Shown: positions 39,601-52,500 of the stretch, in pieces
Numbering within the stretch: the first letter of the stretch is position 1
Layout of the letters: each line of letters begins with the position of its first letter
Assembly (NCBI GenBank): GCA_900239685.1
Contig: OENT01000689.1
Location: forward strand, 1 to 64,000
Origin: Rotaria macrura
Lineage: Eukaryota; Rotifera; Eurotatoria; Philodinida; Philodinidae
DNA length: 64,000 nucleotides
Direction: 5' to 3'
Made by a program: the position numbers and the translations under genes
The notes under the pieces: model-generated
What the model saw: the letters and a program-made list of their open reading frames with translations, nothing else
Databases searched by the model: none
Told to the model about the DNA's origin: nothing

Positions 39601-41718
39601 TCTTCAGGAAATTGTTGGATCCGTAAGTTACAGATAGAAAGTAGTATGGAACACGAATAGCGGTATCGAGAAATTCTATTTGATTGTCATACAGTATATC
39701 AATATGGATTGATTCCATTTCTTCGTTCTTCAATTCAGCATAGATCCTTGTTAGTAGATACTTTACTAAAATAATATCTGAACACAAACCATAGCAACAT
39801 TTGTGTTCAAATATTAGTAGAAATAGAAAAAAGCTATAGCAAAATTCGGCATGCATGTTGAATGAATACGTGAGGTAAACGTGACACTCACACGTACAGT
39901 CCGACTTATTGAGACTGTTATTTGTTTGTAACTAACTGTTATTTTTGTAAATTAAATGCTTCGCATCTTATTTATGTTCGTCCCCTTCGAGCAAAGACCT
40001 TTCTTAATAAAAATTTTTCTACAGATCTGTTATCAAATGTTGATTGATTCTAGCTTCCAAAGCTGTATGCGACTGATTTACGTCCGCATCTCGACGTTTT
40101 ATATGTGGTGCTTACTCTTGAAGATTCATGGCAAGAAGTACGAATATTATATACATTGAAGGGTATTTCCATGTCCGATGAAAATACGACTAATAACGAA
40201 AATTCAACAACAACATTAAATAATAATGCTTCTCAAAATTTATTTGATATATTTTTAAAAATGCGATCTTCCGAAAAACGAGCTTATCAACTAGTTAAAA
40301 TGCTCTGTCAATTGTTTACAAAGTAAATAGAATTCAATTTTAGTTTATTTTGAATTTTACATAGTAAACATCATTCTATGCCACCTATAATGCTAAGAAA
40401 ACAACAGTAGACTTTTCTAGTGTATTGACTATTTTTCTGACTAGATACAAACTCATTTTTGGAATAGTCAAGGCTTCAGTGGAATCTTAATAAACTCGCT
40501 AATCAAATCATATCATTGAATAAACTAGAGAGTATTGTTCAGACGTGGGAAAAAATCATCCATTTCTTGTTTTTTCTTCTGGATAAAAATAACTTGAAGT
40601 TGTTTCCATTAAAAAATGAACGATTTCTGGGAGCGATTTATGGGGGGCAAACCCGAACTGGTAGTTATCGTATTCTTAGAGTATATCGAGATATTCGAAT
40701 CGTTTGCTTGAATTATACATTAGATGATTTCGTATGGATACTTGTTTTCTTGTGAACAAGACATATTTTCTATGCTAGAGTGCTGCTTTTTTGTACGTTG
40801 AAAAACACAAGATCTAATAATATTTGAAAGTTAAAGCATTGAATAAATAGTAATTAGTCAAAAACCTAGTCCACCTGTCTTTTTCTCGTGTAGTACTAAT
40901 TTGCTCTCCGTTCTCTTACGTAGCTTAAAACGAATACGAGTTAAAACTACTTTGTTTAGGTTAATTGATTGAGCACTGATGATTGATGGTAACTTTCATC
41001 AGATTTATTTCACTCGAACACAAACCAGACGTTGTTAGGGATATGTTATTTAATTTAACATTTATACTGAATGAATAGAAAGTCCAACAAGAGATCGCTC
41101 CAGAGCAATGCCCAATATGTGTAGGTTGATTGTGTACACGAGCACACCTTGAATCTCGTTGCCCAAGCTTATAAGTTCAATCGTATCATAAAAGTTCGAT
41201 GCTATTTTCTTTAATAAGTAGTCCCCTAGAAACATCGAAACTGGATAGATGAGTCTTAAAAATATAGTTTCATTCGACATGTCTTCATCTATCGATATAC
41301 TTATGCGTAATTTAGTTGTGCCAAAGCACAAAATTTATTACAAACTGATCAAGATATCAAACATCAATGGCACCATGCAGTTCATTGGTTACGTGATCAA
41401 CTTGAAGTAGTTAGAAGACAATTTATTTGTTTTTTTTTAATAAATTTTCTATGATTGATTTTAATTAGCGACCGAATCCCATTCCACCAAATTATACATA
41501 TTATCCATCTCAAGGACAGATACCAAGCAATGATACATGCCAAGGATATTATCTTGAACGAACACCAAGTGCTAAATCAGTATTAGAAAAAGCTTGTGAA
41601 CTATGCTCGGATAAAGTAATAGCATCAAAAAGAGAATCTTTGTTTTATTAATGTTAAATGATTTATTTAGGAAAATGATGATACAGGTTCATATAGTGAT
41701 GAGTGTGAAGATAACTAA
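18660..41718 (+). CDS. USP9X: USP9X / fat facets family ubiquitin-specific protease
   Basis: Removes ubiquitin from proteins; animal relatives stabilise endocytic, adhesion and signalling factors. Forty-one exons keep phase to the TAA (2500 residues; human is about 2550): 18660-18807, 18878-19027, 19078-19190, 19256-19368, 19420-19516, 22854-23039, 23097-23281, 23459-23600, 23660-23917, 23986-24084, 24156-24263, 25293-25409, 25468-25615, 25680-25770, 25839-25962, 26014-26114, 27860-28273, 28329-28460, 29332-29437, 29492-29659, 30794-31570, 32593-33418, 34276-34499, 34557-34747, 34811-34984, 35060-35201, 35258-35435, 36139-36286, 36367-36519, 36583-36689, 36757-36950, 37001-37086, 38609-38750, 38816-38897, 38957-39090, 39156-39323, 39401-39622, 40054-40322, 41316-41406, 41469-41615, 41671-41718. 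A helical N-terminal half is followed by a ubiquitin-like segment (about 870-945), a Ser/Glu patch, then the USP domain (about 1557-1955). This has the Cys box [10 protein letters not shown] (Cys about 1567), two CxxC zinc pairs (CKDC, CEKC), and the His box GGHYYSF (His about 1879) with [11 protein letters not shown]. The exon 30 end (GTAGGT donor) was chosen by phase. Confidence 0.95.
19557..20476. repeat. TA-flanked MITE with about 190-base inverted ends (USP intron 5)
   Basis: The left end (GGAGTGGGTCAGAAATAATG) and right end (reverse complement AGGGTTGGGCCAGAAACAATG, cut to its common part) are inverted copies, and similarity continues about 190 bases inward on both sides (shared AACTATATAACGACTAAG and ACGAAAGAAAAATCGTCTG). 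TA lies directly outside each end (19555-19556, 20477-20478), the target-site duplication used by Tc1/mariner-type elements. The two open frames in the middle show no transposase motif. Confidence 0.72.
21313..22285. repeat. Foldback-like inverted-repeat element (USP intron 5)
   Basis: The outer arms (about 21344-21520 and 22027-22199) match as reverse complements for about 175 bases, for example CCTATCATATACCGCAATAT. The inner arms (about 21628-21690 and 21806-21875) also match. The right side carries an extra perfect-looking palindrome between the outer and inner arms (21877-22022) that has no counterpart on the left. Similar words (TCACGTGAATA, TCACATGAATA) sit near both edges, but their orientation is direct, so the true ends are unsure. 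Confidence 0.65.
21877..22022. repeat. Near-perfect 146-base palindrome
   Basis: ATGTCGC at the left pairs with GCGACAT at the right, and the arms match over about 60 bases with a single mismatch (GGAGAAATT against AATTTCTTC). The centre contains further copies of the word TAGTAGAAATTACAATT in both directions. As RNA it would fold into one long hairpin. It probably represents a separate small palindromic insertion inside the foldback-like element. Confidence 0.75.
23923..23946 (+). repeat. (ATCT)6 microsatellite in USP intron 9
   Basis: Six direct ATCT units lie six bases after the exon 9 donor (23918). The intron is only 68 bases, so the microsatellite makes up a third of it. Confidence 0.9.
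26319..26363. other. Small assembly gap between a CT run and a G run (USP intron 16)
   Basis: A CT dinucleotide run leads into 20 N (26333-26352), followed by eleven G. The gap is inside an intron and does not affect the protein model. The CT-to-G switch suggests a purine/pyrimidine tract that failed to sequence. Confidence 0.9.
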
Positions 41719-44119
41719 TATATTAATCATCGAATATCCTTCAAATGAAATTAAAACTATTCTACATTCTATTGGACTTTCATAACAAAAACAGACAATT
41801 TTTATTTCCGGATTCTTTTTAACTAATCCCATTAACATGCCTAGACTAAGTCTATATGTTTCGAAAGAAATCGTCTTACTATTCCTTGTAAAAAGAAAAA
41901 CAACAAAATATTTTCTACGTTTTATTTTATTTTACCTTATTTTTCCTTTTCTGTTCTTCAACTACATCAAAAACGATTTTATGTGTATATTTATGTCTTG
42001 TCCTTATTAAAAACAGGTTATTTTTTTAAATGAAGAGTATTTTGACGATCATAATAATAATATTGATGATGATGCTGGACCTGTGCAACTCAGCTATAGT
42101 TATTTTTTTTTGTGTTTCTTCTATTACTATAACAGCTGTGCTTTGTCATCTTTTTCTTTTCGTTCATTTTCGTTTTTTTATTAATTCAGAAATTTAAAGC
42201 GCATCAGCGACCGAGAAACTTAATAAAGTGAATTTATTTTCAACAAATTATTCATTATTTAGCTTAAGCATATTACCGGTTGGGACCAGATACTGTTGGA
42301 ATTAGTTTCCTTTACGTTCATCGATCTTTTACTTGGTGTCATAGATCATGTTCGATGTCTGTACACCACTCGATGATGTCATCTGGAGATTTTTTCTCTA
42401 TGAGTATTCTCTTCAAAATAATCCACTCATCTGTATTACTATTCAACGATTACTATTGATAGAAAATACTTTGAAATAGAGAAATAAAAGATTGTTTTAT
42501 GCGGTAGAAACATAAATTGGTACAAAAAGATTTTGATCACTTCCATATGTTTAATTAGAAAATTTTTGGTACATCTCTCAAGCATCACATTTCTTTACGC
42601 ACATACACAGAGACATATTTAGAATAAGTATAGAATGGTAGATGTCTTAATACCGTTGACAAAAGACAGTTGCGGAAGTACCATTGGAAACGACGGCTTT
42701 TTCAGAAAAGGCTTCAGATTTTCCATAACATTTGAGCATATTTCTCCATTGTGACCACATTTCATTTCTACAATATCTAATTTGTAATGGTTAATTAGGT
42801 TTCGTTTCTAGATATCTGGTAATAATAAAACCTCTCTTACACGGAGATTGCATCAACTATGTGTACTGAACGATGCTTCCACAGATATATCGACCCTATT
42901 TTCCATAGCAAAAGTATCCAGAATAAACAATACTTAGTATTATCATAAATTTCAATAAGATTGATCAAGTCAGCAATCTCGAATCCACGACTTTGACTTA
43001 ACCAGAAGAATGCAACATAAAAGTAAATTACTGATGTAGTCATTTTACTGAAAAGTCCTCAAAAAATGTATAAGGTTTCATTTGAAAAATAAATATTATG
43101 TGATAATTACATTCAACGATGAATTAGGACATGAACATTTTCGCTATTTTTTAGAAAAATAATTGTGCCACTAATATAGAATCGAACAGCAACATATGTA
43201 CTACATATAAATGTACTACTTAGTACAAGAGTAATTCATGCCGACTTTCTGTAAGCATGAGAAGGCTTCAGAAGGACAAGTATCTATCGAATATCTGTAA
43301 AGAAAGAAAGCATTCTTACAATCTACTGCGCACAATTTACCTGTCGTTGTATCTAAAAATTATGAATAAATTCTACAATAGCACATATCGATGTTTCTAA
43401 ACGTGCCCGGTGACTAGGAAGCGCCATCCTTAAGAAGCTAAATTACAACAGCTTCCCCTGAAAACTGTTATCCTGTTTGACGGACTGCTTTTGTGTAAAC
43501 AAATGGCCATCGCAGGGGATACCTTTATTTCAACGGTAAGTATCGTTCTACTATTTCACGACGAGCAAAAGTTAAAATGTCATTTGAAAAGTATTCTCAT
43601 TATTAATCAATTATCTTTACTTATTACTTGTCCGTGTAATGCGGAAAAATTCATGTGCGCTATTGAATGATATCTGTCGTAAAATGTTCCTGATGGCACC
43701 TTTAGGGTAAAAACACACAGCTAATCATTTCTGGGTATCTTGTTAGTGTAGCAAGAGCAAGTGTCTAGTACAAAAAATGGCTGACACACCAAAGACACTT
43801 GATTGGCCAAAAGTTGGGAACAATGCTTTGTCTGAACTTGGCTGGGTCCAGGCTCAAAAATTTTTTGACTGTTAGTAGTCCGGAGACAGAAGTGAATGTT
43901 CAGTTGAACGAGGACTTGTATGCATACTTATTTTAAAAAAACTATGTCTTATTAAAATGCAATTGATGATGTTTGTGAAAAATGGACCTCGGTTAGATGT
44001 TCTGTGATGATTTTGTTATTCCATTTTCGTATGACTACTAGAACACATCGATAAGATGTATGTCTTATGTATCTGCTATCTGGCAATAAATTTTGTTTAA
44101 TTATGAAAGTTTATCAGTA
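41719..44119. other. Gene-free stretch after the USP gene
   Basis: Presumably begins with the USP 3' untranslated region; an AATAAA-like word lies near 42221. No domain-bearing frame or RNA gene was recognised. Confidence 0.4.
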
Positions 44120-44916
44120 TTCGGCTTGTCCAAGCGTAACGCTGTGACATTTTGGCAATCATTTTTTGAAATATCTGGAGAACAATGATAACTAGAAAGT
44201 TCATTCAGACGCCATTCGACGCAGCTCGACAACTTCAATCTAAACTATAAATTTGATATTTTTAGGTTGAACTCTATAGTTTACAGAAATGGTTTATAGT
44301 CACGTAACACTGTGACACAGAAGGACCCTAAATTTACAACCCTCTGACTCATCTTTCAATTCCTTGCAAACAACGGTCTCCAAAAAAATTAGCCCTGGAA
44401 CCAAGTATGTAGAGCATGAAAAGAGNCGTAACGCTGTGACACTCTTTTTTGTCAATCAATTTTAGGTAACTTAACGTGCTCAGATCTATTTAATTTTTAC
44501 AGTGATTGGTCTTTTCTCTATATATAACCTGTGTTTAAAAAATCAAATAGCTACGGCGAACCGGAACCCCGTTATTAGTACAGAAAGTTGGAAAATCTAC
44601 AAGAATTAAAAATTTGTCTTCGGTAGTGAAAGTTAAAAATAAATGTGCCATTTTGTAGACATTTAAATTCTGTATCGAATGGTATGATAATCAGACGTTT
44701 TCGAAAACGTTTCTCCCTAGAGAAATTAAAAATACGATTTCTCAAAAGTTTAAAACGTCGTTTTGGTATCTGAAACACGATTTTTTTCAAGAAAGAATAT
44801 TAAATTCGTAATCAGCTCAAAAACCTGCATCCGATGATGTGTCGAGATTGGTCGATCCAGAAAAAACATTTTTCAAAAACTTCACCACCGAAGTAGCGCG
44901 TTACGTGGACAAGCCG
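44120..44916. repeat. TA-flanked MITE with CGTAACGCTGTGACA motifs
   Basis: The inverted ends are CGGCTTGTCCA followed by an AGCGTAACGC- or CGTAACGC-like word, with a TA dinucleotide outside each end (44118-44119, 44917-44918). The word CGTAACGCTGTGACA, or a one-base variant, occurs three times in direct orientation (44135, 44303, 44427). The element is about 797 bases. One minus-strand open frame inside (44575-44790) has no transposase motif. TA duplication suggests a Tc1/mariner-type source. Confidence 0.6.
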
Positions 44917-47900
44917 TATTCAAATCGCATAAAAATATAATGTTACATCTTCTGTTTACAACAATATCATTAATTTCGATGAACATCATTTGATCAATAT
45001 GTTGCATGGCTATCTGATGCTCGGCTCGTTACAATATCAATTTTATATTCATATAAAATGAATTTAAAAACTTATGTTTGTAAACATTTCACTACTCTTA
45101 TGATCTATTTTAGTTATTATGTTGTATGTGATGTGTTCACAGTTCAATATTTATAGAAATGGTTTGGGCTGTCGAAGAAGTTCATCATAGCTTTATCTCA
45201 TTAATCTTTAAAACTATGCATAAATGTGTTATGTAGTTTTCATTCAACCGTTAAATTATATGGTCTTATTGTATTAATTAAACTGTATACGCATATATCG
45301 AATAAGAACCATCCATTCTGTTTAGTAAAGTTCGATCACAAAAACATTTTCATGAAACTTCTAAAAAGAACTAATATTTTTTATAAGTATATTGGCAAGT
45401 ATTGAGCTCAGAAAAGTTTCTCTTACCTTCCTAACTTTCTTTACGGAGTCAGAAACAATGTTTATGCCTCCTAACTATGGAACACTAATAAATACGTTAA
45501 CAGTGAAATTGGTACCACGCTAGCATGACAACTAAAAGGGATCATTCCTCGGTCTGACTCGATAGAAACCCTAAAACCGAAACCTCAGAAGTGGAGGATA
45601 GCCTCTAGTTTATGCCTAATGTCATTACAACTGTAGACAATCAATGTATTCGACTTATATCTAACATCACTTCCACTTCTAAGTTTTCATCTTGGACTAC
45701 TGTTCAACGAATATGTTACTAGCTACAATATGTCTAGTACGAGAGACAAAACTTTGGCTCAATAATACTTTAATGCAAGCGATGAAATTTTATCGATCAA
45801 AACTGATCTATGAAATCTACCTCTTTTCAATATTGAATTTCTGATTGATACGTAATTCAAGCATGATGAAATAAATTCATATGATAATAAATGCTACAAG
45901 TAATAATTCCATGAGTGTTATCATTCTGTTTGCTAAACATTTGCTACATGGTGCTATAATTAAGTCACAAACAGAAGTATTTGAAAATATAGCTACCGAA
46001 GGTGAGGATTACGTTCACATTTGAGTCAATAATTCAATGTACAATTTAACAATAAAACACGAAATTATCTTTAAGTAACTCGAACCGATAGAAACGGTGC
46101 TATCTACTGCTCAGAACTTACTCTTTTTCTTGACCGTACTATTTTTTACGATTAGTAAATCTGTAAAAAGACAACCAGCACAACTACAATGAACACGTAT
46201 ACAGAATATGAGTCTAATCAATTTTAACATATGAATAATTCAGTGACAATGATACGCGTCGCTCGTTTGTTTTAAAAAATGACCATGAGTATCAGTTTCA
46301 ACAGGAATCTCCTCTTTTGATCATATCAGATATCATGAACACACTCATAACTATACAGTTGCTATCCGAGAAGGGTGTTTTTTTTTCGTCTCCTTTTTTG
46401 GGATGCATATCAGAATGAAAAATTACTAACATTTTCGTCTAAACTCATATTCTACAGGTCATCTCAACACACTTACAGTATTGATGGGACTCAATTGATT
46501 GTTGTAGAGAATAATAAAAATACATAATTATGACAGCCAATAAGATATTTTTCGAACTATTTCAATGTCTCTCAACGAATTGTAAAGAAAAATAAAGAAA
46601 TTGTACGTGTCTTTTATACTAATAAACATTACTCAATTCATAGAATAGTCAAATGCGTTTTAATCATGCTATAATGCTTCCATCATCAGAGTATTAGTGA
46701 CGCACAAAACTGGCCGATTTTCTTACTTACGCCTATTCACAGCTTTAAATAAAATGGTGGATAGACAACTTCATTATAACTCCAATACTATTTAAAAGTC
46801 TCCAAAGTTTATTTGTTCCTTAAAATATTAACAAATGGAACACTGAAAGAGTTACAATCTAAAGCCTAATAAAAGTGAACAGATAACATATTATGTTTTC
46901 CATTTTGTTATTCGAACTTTCAGAAAATACACTGATTTTAGAAGCAATATACACTACTGAAGAGCGAGAGTAACTTTCATAGATTGCACATATTTAAGAT
47001 GCGTTAGTTAATGAGAGTTAGCAGATGATTAGACGACACGTATTTGGCATGAAAGTAGAAAAAGAGAGAGAGGGAGAGATAGTATAGTTATGATCTGTTT
47101 TTAGTTTTATCCTGTTATTTTCTTATTATTTTATAGTGGCATTGGGAAATATTTCAATATAAACCATTCAAATATAGATAACCTACTTTTTTTAATATTC
47201 GGTCCTAGTTGCTTTTTATGAACATTGCAAAACATGAGTGAATCAATGTTTGTACCTTGCTTTTCAAATAGTCTTTACTGAAAAACATTCTTTCAGAAAC
47301 CGCTGGTTTTATACTGTTATTTTGATATACAAGTAGATATTAGGAAAACTGTCCATGTTTTTTGATAGGGAACATCTTCTAGTGATTTTTTCAAGGTGCT
47401 TTTCGAAACGTTTCCAGTATTTATACAGATAATCTGTCAGTAAGTATTCCTGAGATTTAGCCAGAATAGTTATATCGTCCCATCCGTGAATATTGTATAT
47501 GATTCTCACTCCTGTACCGTATGCGTGTTCGATTTAACTGCAATATTTCTTTTCTTATGATCATTTGAAAAACTGCAAGAGAAGCGTTGCTGTCATCCTC
47601 CGTGAGCGATGGTAACTATACTCTACTATCACACCAGTTATGTTTTTTTTTGTCGAAGAACATGGTTAAGTCGAAGACAGAACATGTGGAAGAAAGAGAA
47701 GTGTGAAAAAAGAATAATCTAAGGTCAAAGTAGGCAGTCAGCTACTATAGATGTTGGAGTCAAAGAATATAGTCGGACAGTGATTTATTGCTCTAGCTCA
47801 GTTAGCCCAATAGACAATACGGAAAGATCGCACCCATGTTACCGGCATTTGTATGTTATAACATGAGTCTTAGAAAGTAGGATAACTAGCTCACTATCCA

Positions 47901-48518
47901 CATGCACATAGTTTAACTGTAGACACGATCGAAAAGTTGGTTATCTTACTTTGTCGATTCAAATAGATCCAGGATCTTCGAGAGCGAAAAGGAAAACTTA
48001 CTCCAACAATTTTCCGACATTATCTATATTGACCATAGATCGCAAAATATTGCTTCTAACTATTATCGAAGATATTGCTAGAAATGAAAATTTCCAGATT
48101 CTATAATTCGATCATGTTAGCTAGTACTTTTTTTCTTGTGTATGGTTCCCTTGCTGTAGAAGTTGAAAGGAACCAACATATTGTACTCGAATCTCATCTT
48201 CGACACATGAACAATCAAATTTTTGAATGGTTTTATTTAAGTGGCAGTACCAGTTTTCTACTATTTTAGCAGAAATAGTTAAACTTTAATGTAGCTGATG
48301 CTTTGCTTCAAAGTCAGATGTATCGATTTAATTATTTTTCATCCGTTAGGTTACCTAAGGATGTATTATTTAGAAGATGATAGTTTTTCCATTAATCGAA
48401 ATCTGATATTAACATTAAATCTGACATGTACAATGAAGAAAAGCTGGAATATTGATGTGTTTAATTATTAGAAAGTGAAAACAGTAGAAGTACATTCTAT
48501 TATTATAGACCGGCGGAC
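44917..48518. other. Gene-free stretch upstream of the receptor
   Basis: AT-rich. An open frame at 48075-48269 begins with a signal-peptide-like stretch but ends after 64 codons with no recognisable family. A box A-like word near 47800 lacks the rest of a tRNA. Nothing else was seen. Confidence 0.4.
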
Positions 48519-49507
48519 ATGGCTAATTCGTTAATGATAATTAGTCTGCAATTTACTAAAATAGCAGTTCCTATGATTGTATGTACTAGTTCCATAGGCA
48601 ATGCATTAAATATTGCTATACTAGGTCGACATAGAATGCGCAAACATGCTTGTTCGTTTTATTTTAAAGCACTGTCAATAAATAATCTTATATATTCGAC
48701 AACGATTCTCATTATTAGTCTATTGGGTGATGGGTATGGAATAAAATTAACTAATAAATCTTTAATCGCATGTAAACTAATTATTTACTTTGCTACTGTT
48801 CTATCAGTGTTATCACCATCATTCATCACACTCGCCTCTATCGATCGATGGTGTGCCAGTTCATTAAATGCACGACAGCACAAAATCAGCAATGTCCACA
48901 CAGCTAAACGATTAATCTTTATTGTCATTGTTTCTTTTTCACTCTTGTCCATCATATCACTCGTAGCAACGGATTCAAATTCAAATAATGCACTTGATTG
49001 CCACCTACAAGGAAATGTGATTTTCGTTGAAATTTACGGTCTCTTTCAATTCATTCTATTTTCTTGTCTCGCACCTTGTCTCATGTTACTCTTCCGCTGC
49101 ATGACAACCTATATATACAACGATATCGCATGGTGACTTCAACATCGTCAAGTTTTCGTCGTACTGAAAGTCAACTTGCTCGCATGCTTTTGGTTCAAGT
49201 AGGAGCTCAATTAGTTCTTATTTTACCGTTGTGTACAGTCAATCTGCTCTTGTCTTTTCCCAGCATTTATCAGCTAACATTGAACTTTTACTCGATATAC
49301 TATATCTTTCGAGTTATATTTCATGTTTCGTATGCAACACCATTTCTTTTGTATATTCTTTCAGCTCGTACGTTTAGAGAAGGATTTTTCGAATTACTAT
49401 TCAAAACATTTCCCTGCCATAATCATAATCACATTCAAGCAATAAGAACTACTGGAGTATCGACAGGCATACAAAGACAAATGCACATCAATGTACATCG
49501 ATTTTAA
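48519..49507 (+). pseudogene. Rhodopsin-like seven-helix receptor broken by one frameshift
   Basis: Two overlapping frames make one receptor. The first (48519-49136) carries helices 1-5, with GNALNIAIL in helix 1, ACKLIIYFATVLSV starting helix 3, the DRW variant of the DRY motif (LASIDRW), and a loop-2 Cys (ALDCHLQ). The second (open from before 49064 to 49507) carries loop 3, helices 6-7 (TPFLLYILSARTF replacing NPxxY) and the tail. The switch falls at about 49090-49120 and equals one missing base or two extra. No plausible intron bridges it, because both frames stay receptor-like up to the junction. The layout resembles the large intronless peptide/chemoreceptor-like families of rotifers; the ligand is unknown. 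It may be a pseudogene or a sequencing error. Confidence 0.75.
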
Positions 49508-52500
49508 ATGAAATTTCAATTCGTAAATCATCCTGAACAAAACTTTAATTTAACCTTTTATATTTAATTGTTATGTGTATCGTTCTTTGTAATGATTTAT
49601 TTTTTGGCATGCGTCTGTTGTCTAACGTGATCGTAGTGGTTTACTACTATTCACTTAGTCTTCATTAGTTGTTTCCGAAATAAATTTTGTGAACGTGTAT
49701 TTGATCTCTGCTATTTCACAAATAATTCACAAGTAATTATCTTGAGGTATATCACTGTGTTCCTCATAGTTCTTATAAGATATAATTCTGATTATAATTC
49801 AGTCTGATGTCGATGAAAACTATTTACTATTCTAAATGATTGAGGACAAGAGAGTTGAGTTGCACATGTAGTATATACTGATTATGATGTGAATCAGCCA
49901 CATCTAGAATTTTAAAATCAAGAACAATCTTATTTTTAGATACTTATTCTATTGAATAACTATGGATCTTATAGAATTCTATGTATTAAATGTTAATGAA
50001 AAATTTGAATAATTATTATATGATAAGACAAAGAATGATTAGAAGATGAAAAAAAGTATAACTACCATATAATAGCTTGCATGGACCATGTATTATTCTA
50101 TTACAATGCCAACTATCGTGTATTTTGAAATGCCCAAAATCAATGCCTTAAGTTTTTTCGGAACGATAATAATTGCTTTTGTGCAAAAGAGCTATAGGTG
50201 ACTAGGAAATTTACTCGCAAAATATTGATTCAATATGCAATGCTATATTCAATAAACTGATGTTTCGATACAAGTAGGAAGAGCAAAATCTTTTTAATAG
50301 CAATAAAAACAACAATTCATATTTATCGGTTCTATTGTCCAACTATCCAAAAATATGCATACAAACTAGATGTGTGTAGCTGATGGAAGATAGCATTTAT
50401 CTTGAACTTACAATGCATAAAAGCCATTTTACAGACGTTTCATAGATGTGTTTTTATCAGATAGTATTTACTTATCTCAGAAATCTTTCTAGTTCATCAA
50501 AAGAACAAGACGTGTTTTGGAGTTATATGCTCTGAGAGAGTTTTCGATTGAAAGTCATTGTATTCAATGTTGCAGTAAAAATCAATCTCAGTCGGTAACC
50601 TCTAGTAAAGATTTCTTATAATTTGATTTTACTCTTGTCTAAGAAATCTTTAGTCTTTAGCATACAAGAAGGATATGTGATGAAACCTTCTTGGTCGGTA
50701 AGTGCTTTATGTTAATTACTGCAATTCAGTGAAACTGTTATCGTCACTATCGTACAAGAAATGTATAATTCCATTCCAATAATATGAGAGAATACCCCAT
50801 TTCGTTCCTTGGTCGATGCAAATAAGGCTATCGCTTGGTGCTCTGGTGAGGAACAAAGAATTTCATTCGAAATTGTTTTGTCGATAGATCATGCAACCAA
50901 TCAATCAGATTTCAATACTGATTTTTTTTCTCTATTATATCGGTACCACATAGTATTGTTCAGAAGAACGATAGATTAACTCTGAACACTTTTCATACGA
51001 TTGATATAATAGTTTTGTCTGCTTTTATTGAGCTACGGAGATTACTGAAATTAAATTGTATCGGCCTCATATGCCACACTCAATTTTAGTTAAACAAGAC
51101 CCTTACTATTGAACTCTTTTATCAAACTTTATTAAGAGCGTTATTCAAGAGTAGACCCTGCTTTAAGTTTGATTAGCTCTTGAAAATCTCATGATGTGTT
51201 ATTGTGGTAGTTAGTGGACTGTTGAAAACTTGTATTTCTCATTATAGAGACAAGAGAAACCCTGATTTGCACGAACGAGCAGTGTGAACTTTAAAGTTGC
51301 AATAGAAACATCATACTATGGCTCACAGTCTACTGATACATCGTCAGTTAAAAGAACACTTGAGAAATTTTACGAAGAACTTTGGAAACTATCGCTTGCA
51401 GACGTAACAAATGAATTTCATTTTGCGTAGATCGAAGCAGCAACAAGTACCTTAAAGTAAATTAAAAAGCTAGTGAGACAAGCTTAATTTAAGATAATTA
51501 CCTAGAATTACACATAAAGTAATAGAAATAACCTCGATTTCAAGAGAACTCTATGGTCTCTTTTATATTTTGTCTTCAAACAGATTATTACGACTAGTGT
51601 TGAAATCGATCAAAAGCAATCAACAATATAATTACAACAGATAGAATCTAACAGTTTTAGATAGATGCTTTTTTTTTTAATTTTTCAATTGCCGTTTCTC
51701 ATAGAATACTGTCGTTGAAGAAAAAGCCAGAGTCTATCGAAGCTCCAAAGTAAGACACTTGCATGAAATTGAACTAGGATAGCGAAAACTTTGTTTCAAA
51801 TGTTAAATCACCGAATAAAAACAGTGATACACATGAAAGGATGCCGTGTACGTGGCTATATCTAACTCATATTTCCTACTCTCTTCACCTCATAAGTTCG
51901 AGATGCATTTTTCCAGTTTTTCTTGTGGCGAGTAACGTACTCTCTTGAACAATTTCTAAACAAAGCTTCTGGAACATTGGAGACACAAATGAAAAAGTAT
52001 AAAGATCAATATAGATTTGATGGTATCGATATTGGATTCATGAAACTTTTGAAAACCTATGTGATGATCAACCAACAAAAACAGACTGATACTAAGTAAA
52101 TAAGCGCTCCGTTTCATGACACTGAAATAAACGGTTTGAGATTTTTCTCGTCAAATATTTCAAGGAATGAAGCACGACTTCACAATGGATTTGATTTTTC
52201 AAATAATGCTACTTGTTACATATGGTTATTCGTGACATTCAATCGGATAACTAATGAATGTTGCCTGCCTTAGAAAGTGGATCGATTGAAATGGCTAATT
52301 CTTTTTTTCAACTCTAACGCTCCAGTACATAATGTAAGATAAAGGTGATGTATATTCATCTAGAAACCATGAGATTGGTACTGGAACATATCAGAAACAT
52401 TGATGCTGATTTATGTAAAAGGAGAATAATCCGAGTTTGAAAATTTCGTCCTATAGTATACACATACGCGCTTGAAACCTATCAAATTTCTGTCACGTAT

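Noticed and set aside
47795..47860. Possible tRNA (CTAGCTCAGTTAG box A)
   Set aside because: No convincing box B or anticodon stem could be drawn; only the box A-like word is present.
48075..48269. 64-codon frame with signal-peptide-like start
   Set aside because: Too short, no family resemblance, and no acceptor/donor context linking it to the receptor downstream.
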